A DNA stretch of 64,000 bases from positions 62,001 to 126,000 of the forward strand of contig NZ_JAFHKL010000010.1 of the NCBI RefSeq assembly GCF_016937655.1. Reading direction: 5' to 3'. A program made the position numbers and the translations under genes. Position 1 is the stretch's first letter; each line of letters starts with the position of its first letter. Below, in pieces: positions 10,037 through 17,686 of the stretch. Source of the DNA: Chromobacterium alkanivorans. GTDB lineage: Bacteria > Pseudomonadota > Gammaproteobacteria > Burkholderiales > Chromobacteriaceae. The notes beneath the pieces were generated by a model. The model did not search any database and had not been told where the DNA came from. It worked only from the letters and a program-made list of their open reading frames with translations.

Positions 10037-11344
10037 TCAAATCCGGCCGTAGGCGGCGTTTTCCCAATGCGCAACGCGAGGCGCGCGGAAACGGCTGGCC
10101 GCGAGCAGACCCACGCCGCCCATGGCCAGGCTGAACCAGGCCGAGATCCACGGACTCCAGGGCGTGGCGGCGATCAGCAGCAGCGGTGCGGCGCTGGCCC
10201 ACAGCGAATAGGCGATATTGTAGGTGACGGCGATGCCGGAGACGCGGATGTCGGCGGGAAACAGGCTGATCATCGCCGAGGGCACCACGCCTACGATGCC
10301 GCAGCACAGGCCGGCGGCGGCGTAGGCGAGTCCGGGCCAGCGCCAGCCGCCGATCAGGCTGGCGTAGAGCAGGCCCACGCCGACGGGCAGCAACAGGCTG
10401 TAGAGGATCAGGCCGCGCAGCGGGCCGACGCGGTCGGTGACGCGGCCGGCGATCACGCAGCCTATGTTGAGGAAGACGATGCCGAGGCTGCCCAGCGCGA
10501 AGGCGTCCTTGGCCGGCCAGGCGAAGTGCTGTTGCAGCAAGGTGGGGGTGACCACGACCGGAATCACCACGGCCGAGGTCAGCACGCAGGTCAGCAGCGC
10601 GGCCGGCAGCAGCGTGCTCCGGTGCGCGCGCAGCACTTCCAGCAGCGGGTAGGCGCGCTGCTGCCGCTGAGCGCGCAGGGACAGGAACACCGGCGTTTCA
10701 TTCAGCCAGCGGCGCAGCCAGACGCCGAACAGGCCCAGCGGACCGCCGAGCAAGAACGGGATGCGCCAGGCGTAGTCCTGCATTTGCTGCGGACTGAAGA
10801 CTTCGGCCAGCAGGGTGGCGGTCAGCGCGCCCAACAGGTAGCCCATGGTCAGGCCGGCTTGCAGCAGACCCAGCGCGTAGCCGCGGTGACGCGCCGGCGC
10901 GTGTTCGGCGACAAAGGTCCAGGCGCTGGGCACTTCGCCGCCCACCGCCGCGCCTTGCAGCAGCCGCAGGCATAACAGCAGCAGCGGCGCCAGATAGCCG
11001 ATCTGCGCATAGGTGGGCAGCAGGCCGATCAGCAGACAGGGGCCGGCCATCATCAGCATGCTGAGGCTGAACATGCGCTTGCGGCCCAGGCGGTCGGCGA
11101 AATGGGCCATCAGCATGCCGCCCAGCGGACGAGCCAGATAGCCGGTGGCGAAAATGCCGAAGGTTTGCAGCAGGCGCAGCCATTCCGGCATCTGCGGCGG
11201 GAAGAACAATTGGCTGAGCGTGGCGGCGAAGAAGGCGAAGACGATGAAGTCGTAGATTTCGAGCGCCCCGCCCAGCGCGGCCAGTCCCAGGGTGCGGTAG
11301 TCGGAGCGTGAAAGTGCGGCGGCAGGCGTGGCGATGGCGTTCAT
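10037..11344 (-). CDS. MFS transporter, metabolite:H+ symporter type
   Basis: A 435-residue protein with 12 predicted spans. MFS signatures are visible: ARPLGGMLMAHFADRLGRKRMF (motif A, near 70) and RLLQGAAVGGEVPSAWTFVAEHAPARHRGYALG (near 118-150), the latter typical of the proline/betaine/alpha-ketoglutarate symporter branch. The substrate is not determinable. The start is the ATG before the Ala/Thr lead (MNAIATPAA); the open frame extends 45 bp upstream. Before prophage insertion this gene was the downstream neighbour of guaA, and it has its own upstream region. Confidence 0.88.
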   Translation of the reverse strand: MNAIATPAAALSRSDYRTLGLAALGGALEIYDFIVFAFFAATLSQLFFPPQMPEWLRLLQTFGIFATGYLARPLGGMLMAHFADRLGRKRMFSLSMLMMAGPCLLIGLLPTYAQIGYLAPLLLLCLRLLQGAAVGGEVPSAWTFVAEHAPARHRGYALGLLQAGLTMGYLLGALTATLLAEVFSPQQMQDYAWRIPFLLGGPLGLFGVWLRRWLNETPVFLSLRAQRQQRAYPLLEVLRAHRSTLLPAALLTCVLTSAVVIPVVVTPTLLQQHFAWPAKDAFALGSLGIVFLNIGCVIAGRVTDRVGPLRGLILYSLLLPVGVGLLYASLIGGWRWPGLAYAAAGLCCGIVGVVPSAMISLFPADIRVSGIAVTYNIAYSLWASAAPLLLIAATPWSPWISAWFSLAMGGVGLLAASRFRAPRVAHWENAAYGRI

Positions 11345-11549
11345 GACGGTTCGGGAATGGCGACGGAGGAGGTCTGAAGTCGGATTCAACGCGCGCCGAC
11401 GGCGGCTGGCCGCGGGGCTCGGATCTGCTTAAGGCAATGCGAATATGGCGGTATGGCAAACATGCCGCCAGTTTAGCGCGTGTCGGGAAATGTGGCGATA
11501 GTCAATTGCATTTTAACGGCATAAATTGCGCCGGATGCGGGCAAGAAAA

Positions 11550-11572
11550 AACCCCGGCTTCGGGCCGGGGTT
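11550..11572 (-). terminator. Original guaA terminator, now stranded left of the prophage
   Basis: A 9 bp GC-rich stem (11550-11558 with 11564-11572) has an A-run (11545-11550) on its left, so it works for leftward transcripts. In the unoccupied chromosome it would lie about 20 bp past the guaA stop; the insertion has separated the two by 36 kb. Confidence 0.8.
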
Positions 11573-11576
11573 GAGA

Positions 11577-11587
11577 GGGGGGGGGGG
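11577..11587. repeat. 11-base poly-G tract
   Basis: An uninterrupted run of 11 G, 3 bp outside attL and between the old guaA terminator and the junction. It lies in no gene. Such tracts slip in replication and are also prone to sequencing error. Confidence 0.7.
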
Positions 11588-11590
11588 CTT

Positions 11591-11603
11591 ATTCCCACTC
11601 GAT
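11591..11603. other. attL core (13 bp)
   Basis: ATTCCCACTCGAT is identical to 47719-47731 at the guaA 3' end. Read leftward it spells ATC GAG TGG GAA followed here by TAA, i.e. the original end of GuaA (Ile-Glu-Trp-Glu-stop). Confidence 0.88.
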
Positions 11604-11916
11604 TATTTACTGTGTCATATAAGTTGCTGTAAATAAAAGGATGTGTGGTTATTGTTTTGTTTTGATACCGTCATTTTTACCGACACTATTGATATGCTGC
11701 TTATCTACAGCTAGTATTGAGGCTCCTAAAGCCTCAGCAGTGCCCCGCGTCTGTCACGCGGATTTTTTGCGCCTTCTTTCGGCCAACGTGCGCCTGAGCA
11801 CGCGGGCAAGTCGATCAAGGGGGGTGTCGGGTAGCAGCAATGCCCCGGCGGTCTGAGGCCGTAGGAGCGCCCCCACCCCGCTTCGGGTGGACTTCCTAAA
11901 TCCTCAGGAGGCCATC
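11604..11916 (+). other. Left-end untranslated region with terminator and leader hairpins
   Basis: No convincing gene. It holds a small dyad GAGGC/GCCTC (11719-11735), a terminator-like stem CCGCGT/ACGCGG followed by A and six T (11745-11768), and a hairpin CCACCC/GGGTGG (11873-11890) just before the Shine-Dalgarno AGGAGG of the next ORF. The series looks like a structured leader or a small RNA with an attenuator. An open frame at 11641-11856 crosses the terminator and is not believed. Confidence 0.45.
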
Positions 11917-12087
11917 ATGCCGACTATCGTTTCCAACCTGCTGCTACGCCAACTTGCAGCCTTCCCGAACCAAGCAGAAGCCATTACCTACGCCCGCCAG
12001 AAGCTGGCCGAGGGCATGCGCGGCGTGAACATTGTTCTGCGTGCAGGCCTGTACCAGGTTAATGCGCCTGTCCGTCCTTTCTTTTGA
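11917..12087 (+). CDS. Small prophage protein, unknown (56 residues)
   Basis: Starts at the ATG 6 bp after TCAGGAGG, an excellent ribosome site. The product begins MPTIVSNLLLRQLAAF, has a helical middle (NQAEAITYARQKLAEGM) and a hydrophobic end, with no cysteine pairs or clear membrane span. Its stop codon lies inside the palindrome preceding parA, so it may be the first gene of the par transcript or a separate small regulator. Family not recognised. Confidence 0.6.
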   Translation: MPTIVSNLLLRQLAAFPNQAEAITYARQKLAEGMRGVNIVLRAGLYQVNAPVRPFF

Positions 12088-12129
12088 TATCACGTGATAT
12101 CATATCGTATCGTATGATTTCATATCATA
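12086..12129. promoter_or_regulatory. Palindrome cluster upstream of parA (probable operator)
   Basis: A perfect 16 bp palindrome GATATCACGTGATATC (12086-12101), a CGTAT repeat, and an inverted repeat TATGAT-N5-ATCATA (12113-12118 with 12124-12129) fill the 56 bp before the parA ATG. Autoregulation of par operons by the ParA or RHH partner commonly uses such sites; here that is inference. Confidence 0.6.
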
Positions 12130-12143
12130 GCGGAGAATATCCT

Positions 12144-12782
12144 ATGATCTTATTGGTAGGCGGTGAAAAGGGCGGTGCGGGCAAGAGCACCATCGGCAGC
12201 AACCTCGCGGTGGTGATGGCCAAGCGCGGCATCGACGTGATGCTGCTGGACGCTGACCCGCAAGGGACAGCCAGCAAGTGGATGGCCAGGCGCAACGACG
12301 CCAGCCTGCAGGCCATCCATTGCGCACAGAAGACCGGCGAGGTGTACGCCACGGCCAAGGATCTGGCCAAGCGCTACGAGCTGGTGATCGTGGACGCCGG
12401 CGGCCGCGACAGCAAAGAGCTGCGCTCGGCCATGGTGGCGGCCGACATGCTGCTGATGCCGATCCAGGCGAGCATTGCAGATCTGGAAACGCTGGACCAC
12501 ATGAGCGAGGTGATCAGCATGGCCAAGGCGATGAACACGGCTCTTGCAGTGAAGGCGGTAATCACCAGGGCACCGACCAACCCGATCATCACCGAGGTGG
12601 CCGACGCTCGTGAGCTGCTGGCCGACTACCAAGAGATCGAGCTGGCCAGCAGCATCGTGCGCGATCGCAAGGTATATCGTGACGCGCTTCTGGAGGGACG
12701 CGGCGTAGTGGAGATGGACAACGGCAAGGCCCGCGCTGAAATCCAGCTGCTGGCCAATGAGATTTTCGGGGAGGTTGAATGA
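12144..12782 (+). CDS. parA: ParA-type partition ATPase
   Basis: A 212-residue deviant-Walker ATPase of the small (type Ib) class: GGEKGGAGKSTIGSNLA at 6-22 with the signature lysine, DADPQGTASKW near 39, and VIVDAGGRDSKELR near 84. It lacks the N-terminal helix-turn-helix of type Ia ParA. The ATG at 12144 has GGAGAA upstream; the open frame extends 60 bp further through the palindromes and was not used. The stop overlaps the next start by 4 bp, so the two are translationally coupled. ParA proteins of this type move DNA over the nucleoid together with a small centromere-binding protein. Confidence 0.92.
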   Translation: MILLVGGEKGGAGKSTIGSNLAVVMAKRGIDVMLLDADPQGTASKWMARRNDASLQAIHCAQKTGEVYATAKDLAKRYELVIVDAGGRDSKELRSAMVAADMLLMPIQASIADLETLDHMSEVISMAKAMNTALAVKAVITRAPTNPIITEVADARELLADYQEIELASSIVRDRKVYRDALLEGRGVVEMDNGKARAEIQLLANEIFGEVE

Positions 12783-13120
12783 CAGGCAATCGCTTTAAAC
12801 GAGGGCTGGCGGCCGCAGGTGGCCAGCCTGTGGATCCGGAAGCGCTGGCACGCTTTACCGCCGGCGCCGACGCGCACGAAACAGCGCCGGCCGCAGATGC
12901 GCCAGCAGCTGATGTGCCACTGAAGATCATCTCAGCGCCGGAGTACGACCAGGGCGGGAAGCTGTCCGAGGGCGTGCTGTTCCGCTGCACGCCGGCCGTG
13001 TTCCAGGAGCTGGACTTCGTGTTCAAGCACAGCACCGCCAAGAGCAAGCAGAAGCTGCTGGAGTCGATCCTGCTGCCAAGGCTGAAGGAGATGGCCAGGG
13101 AGATAAAAGGCAGCGAATGA
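12779..13120 (+). CDS. Probable ribbon-helix-helix centromere-binding partner of ParA
   Basis: 113 residues. The N-terminal 60 are basic then Ala/Pro-rich and look disordered; the C-terminal half fits a ribbon-helix-helix fold, with a short strand (GVLFRCT) followed by two helices (PAVFQELDFVFKH and SKQKLLESILLPRLKEMAREI). A flexible N-terminus with a C-terminal RHH is the layout of ParG-like partners of type Ib ParA. The ATGA overlap with parA supports a two-gene operon, which ends at a strong terminator. The fold call is from pattern only. Confidence 0.65.
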   Translation: MTGNRFKRGLAAAGGQPVDPEALARFTAGADAHETAPAADAPAADVPLKIISAPEYDQGGKLSEGVLFRCTPAVFQELDFVFKHSTAKSKQKLLESILLPRLKEMAREIKGSE

Positions 13121-13141
13121 CAGTGGTGACATACCCATGCA

Positions 13142-13165
13142 AGCCCCGAGCGATCGGGGCTTTTT
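13142..13165 (+). terminator. Terminator of the par operon
   Basis: A perfect 8 bp stem AGCCCCGA/TCGGGGCT (13142-13149 with 13154-13161), GCGA loop and TTTTT, 21 bp after the second par gene. Confidence 0.9.
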
Positions 13166-13259
13166 CATGCGCGAGAGGTTTTCATGCACGTTATACGCGT
13201 GCGCTTGCGCATCACGAGGGTCAAGAATTTTTCGCCAAGTCGGTTGGGGCTAAAAAAAA

Positions 13260-13535
13260 GGTAACCAAGGTAACATGCAAGGCCGAACAGCCAGCAAAGC
13301 CAATACAGACAAGGCGTTAAGACAAATGGGAAAAGGTAATTTATAGGTAATAGTAAGGTAATCAGATTACCTTTTAGATTAGTCATTTATACAAATTGGA
13401 TGTTCGTTAAATATCAATGACTTATGGCGTGATTACCTTTTGTGTTACCTCTAATTACCTACTAGGGGTAATCTTTATTGTCTTTTTAAATCATGAAGTT
13501 ATATCGAAGATGGACAGGACATTACCCACGTTACC
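13260..13535. repeat. Iteron-like array: 12 copies of GGTAAY/RTTACC, candidate centromere or origin
   Basis: Six direct copies (starts 13260, 13269, 13335, 13346, 13357, 13467) and six inverted copies (13366, 13432, 13444, 13454, 13521, 13530) lie in 276 bp. They form four clusters, and within clusters the spacing is 9-13 bp, about one helical turn. The stretch is distinctly AT-rich against its surroundings and holds no gene. It lies just downstream of parA and its partner, where a parS site would be expected; an iteron origin is the alternative. From 13536 to 13876 I see no gene or further motif. Confidence 0.7.
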
Positions 13536-13876
13536 TTTTCTCAACTGCCCCATCCTTTTTCAGGGGAATGACGACATGACTGCAAGTGCATGGGTGCATG
13601 ATTCCGCAAGGTTTTTTGATGGAAGTACGACCCGGAAAAGACACGGCTGGCGGGCTTTCCGGCTGGATCATGCAGCTGCACGTTTTCCCACACATGAAGC
13701 GCGGGGGCGTGGCGGGGTCATGACGGCGCGCGCTGGGTGCAGGCAGGGGTGGTCGTGGGCTGGCAGGGGGTGGATCGCCGCCGCAGTGGTGGGGACGGCC
13801 GCAAGGATGGCCGCAGCGGGCAGCAGAAAGGCCACCCGTGGGCGGCCTGTGGTGGCTGGTGGTCCGGGGTGACTGG

Positions 13877-14911
13877 CTAGGCAGCGGCGTCAGCGAGCGC
13901 GTATGGTCCGAAGGTGACCACCTCCTCGTCGATCCAGTCGTTGAGCTCCTGGAAGCGCGCCTGCAGCGGCAGGATCTCGTTCTCGTAAAACACCCGCGCC
14001 GCCTTGCCCGCATCCCCGAACCCGCCGGTGTTGCTTGGGATGATCCCCATCAGCTGCGGTGGCACCCGGTGCGCGGCCAGCACATCGTCGCGCGTCACGT
14101 TTTTGATGTTGAAGAACTCGTCCTTGGCGGCAACCTCGCTGATCGGGATGATCTGGATGCCGTCCTTCTTGCCGTTGGGCGCGTACATGAACAGATTGCG
14201 GAAGTTGCCCGGCCCCTTGCTGTCCTTGAGCGCCTTGCGCATCGCGTCGACGTCGTCGGGGTTCTGCGCCGCATCAGTCATGTACAGGATGAAGCCGGCG
14301 TGCGATCCGTTGAGATAATACTTGCGCCGGAACAGCGTCGCCGACTCGTTCAGCCAGGCGCTATTCAGCGCGGCCAGATATTCGGGCAGGCCGTACACCT
14401 CCTGGTTGATATCGTGCTCGAGCAGGTGGAACACCTCGCCGAGCTCGCGCTCCTGATTCCAGCTCGGCACCCACCAGTAGCGGGACAGATCCGTGCCGCG
14501 GCGCACGAACTTGGCCGGCGCCGGATCCAACGCCAGGACCCCGCCCAGCCGGTTCACGGCCTTTTCACAATACAGGTTGCCGAACACCAGATAATCCTGC
14601 GCCAGCTGCTGGAACGCCGACCGGCTCAGCAGCTTGTGCGGCCTGAACGTGCTGGTGAGCACGTTGCGCTTCACCGCGATGGCGCTGTTGTGATGCACCG
14701 ACGCGCGCCAGCTGCGCGCCAGGCCTTCCCAGCTAATCGGCGGCTCGTACCAGCGGCCGGCGTTCAAACACTCGGCATAGTCCAGAATCTCGCGCCGATC
14801 GAGCACCGGCGTCGGATCGCCGAAGGTGAACGCCTGGACGTTATCCGCGCGGGAGACCAGCGCTTCCGGATGGCCTCCCTGGTTCGAATTAAAACGGCGA
14901 CGCTTGGCCAT
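13877..14911 (-). CDS. Q: Portal protein (P2 gpQ type)
   Basis: Forms the dodecameric portal at one capsid vertex, through which DNA is packaged and ejected. The 344 residues match P2 Q length. Typical stretches include AFTFGDPTPVLDRREILDY (near 25), YEPPISWEGLARSWRASVHHNSAI and GNLYCEKAVNRLGG. The start MAKRRRFN overlaps the terminase stop in an ATCA/TGA arrangement. It is cotranscribed leftward with the terminase gene from the dyad-bearing promoter near 16700. Confidence 0.93.
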   Translation of the reverse strand: MAKRRRFNSNQGGHPEALVSRADNVQAFTFGDPTPVLDRREILDYAECLNAGRWYEPPISWEGLARSWRASVHHNSAIAVKRNVLTSTFRPHKLLSRSAFQQLAQDYLVFGNLYCEKAVNRLGGVLALDPAPAKFVRRGTDLSRYWWVPSWNQERELGEVFHLLEHDINQEVYGLPEYLAALNSAWLNESATLFRRKYYLNGSHAGFILYMTDAAQNPDDVDAMRKALKDSKGPGNFRNLFMYAPNGKKDGIQIIPISEVAAKDEFFNIKNVTRDDVLAAHRVPPQLMGIIPSNTGGFGDAGKAARVFYENEILPLQARFQELNDWIDEEVVTFGPYALADAAA

Positions 14912-16677
14912 CAGTAAATCTCCATGAAACCGGAGTTGGCCGTAGTCGCCCCCTCCAGCGGTTCGTTGAAAAGGGCGTGCATGGTTGCCCATGCGATGTC
15001 GGAATGGCTGGTCTCTTCCGACCGGCCCGCTTGGTAGGTGACCTGACGGCCAGATGGCGTCAGGGTCTTCTTGATCGCCATGAAGCTGGCCGCGATATCG
15101 GTGCTGCCGGCGTCGAACTCCAGGCGCCCGTTGCTGATCACGTCCAGCGCCTTCAGCACCATCCGCGTTTTCAGCTCGACGTTGTAGGTGAAGGCCACCG
15201 CATCCGGCCGGAACTGCTTGACCAGCTGATACACGCCAACGCCGAGCCCAGAGGTATCGATCCCGATATAGGTCACGTTGTAGCGGCTGCAGGTCTGGCG
15301 GATGAACTCAGCCTGGCCGGCGAAGTCCGCCCCCTTGAACTGGTGGCGCTCCAGGATGCGGAACTTGCCGCCCGGCACCGCCGGCGGCGCCAGCACCACC
15401 AGCGCCGCGCTGTCGCCGGTATTGCTCGGGTCGTAGCCCACCCACACCGGCTTGTTGCCGAACGGCCGTTGTGCGAACGGCTTCCAGTCCTCCCACACCT
15501 CCCAGCTGTCAACCATGCAACGCTGCATCTGGCTGAAGCCGAAGACCGAAGCGCCATCGTCAATGAACATGCACATGAACAGCTGCGCGAACTCTTCCGG
15601 GCTGTTCTCCAGCTTCAACCGCTCCAGGTCGAACAGGTTGCACCCGCCCGCCAGCGCGTCGAGGATCGTCACGATCTGGCGCCACTGGCCATCCGGGCAC
15701 CTCAGTCCGGCCATCAGCGCATCGTGGCTGATGTCCAGTCGGATATGTTCAGCTTTCGGCCGGCCCTTGTTGAAGGCCTCGCCGGTCCACACCGGGTACG
15801 CTTCGTGGCTCATCGCCGACGGCGTCGAGAAGTACGTCATCCGGTACTGCTTCTGTGACGCCATGCCGCTGGCCAGCTTCTTCAGCTCGCGATAGCGCGG
15901 AATCCAGAAATACTCGTCCACGTACAGGTTGCCGTGGCGGCCCTGGGCGGTGCGGCTGTTGGTGCCGAGGAACATCAGCTCGGCGGCGTTGGGCAGCTTG
16001 ATCACCTCGCCCTTGAGCTCCACATCCGCCACTTCCTTGGCGAAGTCGACGATGTAGCTGCGGAACTGGAACGCCTGAGCCTTCGAGGCCGACAGGAAGA
16101 TTTGATTGCGCCCGGTCTTCAGCGCATCGATGAGCGCCTCATGGGCGAAATAGTAGGTCGCGCCGATCTGGCGGCTCTTCAGGATATTGCGGATCCGCTC
16201 GACCATGCCGGCCCGATACCAGTGCTTCTGGTAGTCGAACATCCGGTCGAGGAAGGCCTCCTCGAGCAGCTTCTGCTGCTCCTCGCTGATCGCGTTCTTT
16301 TCAGGCTGTCGCTTCGGCGCCGCATTGCGGTTGGCGATCTTTGGATTGAGGTCGACCTCGCGCCCGGTCTCCTGGTACTTGCCGACTCGCGCCATGCGCT
16401 CGACCTGTCGCCCTAGCAGGTCGATTTCCTTGAAGTCCTTGCCTTCCTTGTTGTCCTTCAGGATCAGCTGCTGCAGCCGCGCCTCGATCGTCGACGCGAT
16501 GCGCTCGGTCGGGTCCGACTCGTCCCAGGCGTCGCGCCGCTTCCAACTGTGAATTGTGGCCGGTTTCTCGCCCAGATGCTCGGCAATGCGCGCGATGCGC
16601 CAGCCCTGCCAGTACAGGGCACGGGCAGCGCGGCGCGGATCCAGATCGACTGCTTGCGGTGGGGTGATATCGCTCAT
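14911..16677 (-). CDS. P: Terminase large subunit (P2 gpP type)
   Basis: ATPase-nuclease motor that cuts and packages DNA. The 588 residues agree with P2 P. The N-terminal 60 hold a helix-turn-helix (WRIARIAEHLGEKPATIHSWKRRD). The ATPase part has LKSRQIGATYYFAHEALIDAL as the Walker A-like region and NLYVDEYFW as Walker B. The nuclease part shows VWVGYDPSNTGDSAALVVL and IGIDTSGLGVGVYQLV with acidic residues. A CAGACT hexamer ends 7 bp before the ATG, so the message may be nearly leaderless. Confidence 0.95.
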   Translation of the reverse strand: MSDITPPQAVDLDPRRAARALYWQGWRIARIAEHLGEKPATIHSWKRRDAWDESDPTERIASTIEARLQQLILKDNKEGKDFKEIDLLGRQVERMARVGKYQETGREVDLNPKIANRNAAPKRQPEKNAISEEQQKLLEEAFLDRMFDYQKHWYRAGMVERIRNILKSRQIGATYYFAHEALIDALKTGRNQIFLSASKAQAFQFRSYIVDFAKEVADVELKGEVIKLPNAAELMFLGTNSRTAQGRHGNLYVDEYFWIPRYRELKKLASGMASQKQYRMTYFSTPSAMSHEAYPVWTGEAFNKGRPKAEHIRLDISHDALMAGLRCPDGQWRQIVTILDALAGGCNLFDLERLKLENSPEEFAQLFMCMFIDDGASVFGFSQMQRCMVDSWEVWEDWKPFAQRPFGNKPVWVGYDPSNTGDSAALVVLAPPAVPGGKFRILERHQFKGADFAGQAEFIRQTCSRYNVTYIGIDTSGLGVGVYQLVKQFRPDAVAFTYNVELKTRMVLKALDVISNGRLEFDAGSTDIAASFMAIKKTLTPSGRQVTYQAGRSEETSHSDIAWATMHALFNEPLEGATTANSGFMEIY

Positions 16678-16684
16678 GCCCGCC

Positions 16685-16783
16685 AGTCTGCCGCGCGCGC
16701 AGAGCCCCGCGGTCTAGCCATTGTTGTGCGCGCCAGCGCCACAACCGGCACCTGTTGAGCGGCGGTCTTTAGGGTTTCAGCAT
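16685..16783. promoter_or_regulatory. Divergent late promoters for P-Q and O-onward, with activator dyad
   Basis: The dyad GTTGT-N13-ACAAC occupies 16723-16745. Its centre (16734) is 46.5 bp from the middle of a CA...T hexamer on each side: CAGCAT (16778-16783, rightward) and CAGACT (16690-16685, leftward). The other two copies of the dyad in the prophage show the same spacing. P2 has its divergent PP/PO late promoters at this place, activated by Ogr. Confidence 0.72.
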
Positions 16784-16834
16784 GGGCGCATCTCTCCCGA
16801 ACAGCCCACGGAAAACCCGCAAAAGGAACCGCAC

Positions 16835-17656
16835 ATGGCAGGCAAGTCCAAAAAATTCTGCATCGCCACCGAAGGCGCCACCACCGATGGCCGTGTCATC
16901 GAACGCGCGCATCTGGAGCAAATGGCCAAGAACTACAGCCCGAAGCTCTACGGCGCCCGCGTCAACCTGGAACACATCAAGGGCGTCACCCCGGATAGCC
17001 CGTTCAAGCGTTACGGCGATGTGCTTTCCCTGAGCACTGAAGAAGGTGACGACGGCAAGCTGCGCCTGTATGCCGTCATCGACCCGACCGAAGACTTGGT
17101 CAAGATCACGACCAAAGACCGCCAAAAGGTCTACACCTCCTGCGAGATCAACCCGAAATTCGCCGATACCGGTGAGGCCTACCTGGTCGGCTTGGCTGTC
17201 ACCGACGACCCGGCCAGCCTCGGCACCGAAATGCTGCAGTTCAGCGCCACTGCCAAGAAAAGCCCGCTGGCCAAGCGCAAGGCTGAACCGGACAACCTGT
17301 TTTCCGAAGCGGTTGAATTCACCCTCGAGATGGAAGACGAGCAGACCAGCAAGGCGCTGCTGGAAGGCTTCAGCTCCAAGATCAAGACCCTGCTCGGTGG
17401 CGCCAAGAAAACCACCGATGCCAACTTCAGCGAGATCCAGCAAGCGGTCGAAGTGATCGCCGACAGCCAAAAGGGCCTGCTGGAGCAGTTCGCCGCGCTG
17501 TCCGCAGGCCTGGCCGAAAGCAAGGCGCTGAAAGAGCAGTTGGAGAAGCTCTCCGCAGATCACACCGATCTGGTGCAGACCCTCAGCCAGCAGCCGAACA
17601 CCCCGCCGCGCGACCGCACGCCGGGCGGCTCGGGCGCCATCACCACCGACTGCTAA
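16835..17656 (+). CDS. O: Capsid scaffolding protein (P2 gpO type)
   Basis: Guides capsid assembly and acts as the head maturation protease in P2. 273 residues. The N-terminal protease region shows TEGATTDGRVIERAHLEQMAKNY and VNLEHIKGVTPDSPFKRYGDV, carrying the conserved His; a Ser is expected in the LAVTDDPASLGTE segment. The C-terminal part (about 190-255) is a scaffold helix. ATG chosen 5 bp after AAAGGAAC. First gene of the long rightward operon. Confidence 0.92.
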   Translation: MAGKSKKFCIATEGATTDGRVIERAHLEQMAKNYSPKLYGARVNLEHIKGVTPDSPFKRYGDVLSLSTEEGDDGKLRLYAVIDPTEDLVKITTKDRQKVYTSCEINPKFADTGEAYLVGLAVTDDPASLGTEMLQFSATAKKSPLAKRKAEPDNLFSEAVEFTLEMEDEQTSKALLEGFSSKIKTLLGGAKKTTDANFSEIQQAVEVIADSQKGLLEQFAALSAGLAESKALKEQLEKLSADHTDLVQTLSQQPNTPPRDRTPGGSGAITTDC

Positions 17657-17686
17657 CCGTCCAACGAACATCACCCGGAGCCACAC

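Noticed and set aside
11641..11856. 71-codon ORF at the left prophage end
   Set aside because: Runs through a terminator-like hairpin, has no ribosome site and a low-complexity end.
12084..12143. Upstream in-frame start for parA
   Set aside because: It would place 20 codons inside the palindrome cluster; the ATG at 12144 has a proper ribosome site and the natural ParA N-terminus.
13260..13535. CRISPR array
   Set aside because: Hexamer units at helical spacing in both orientations, with no long identical repeats or unique spacers and no cas genes.
13417..13872. ORFs downstream of the GGTAAY array
   Set aside because: No ribosome site; translations look random and cross the repeat array.
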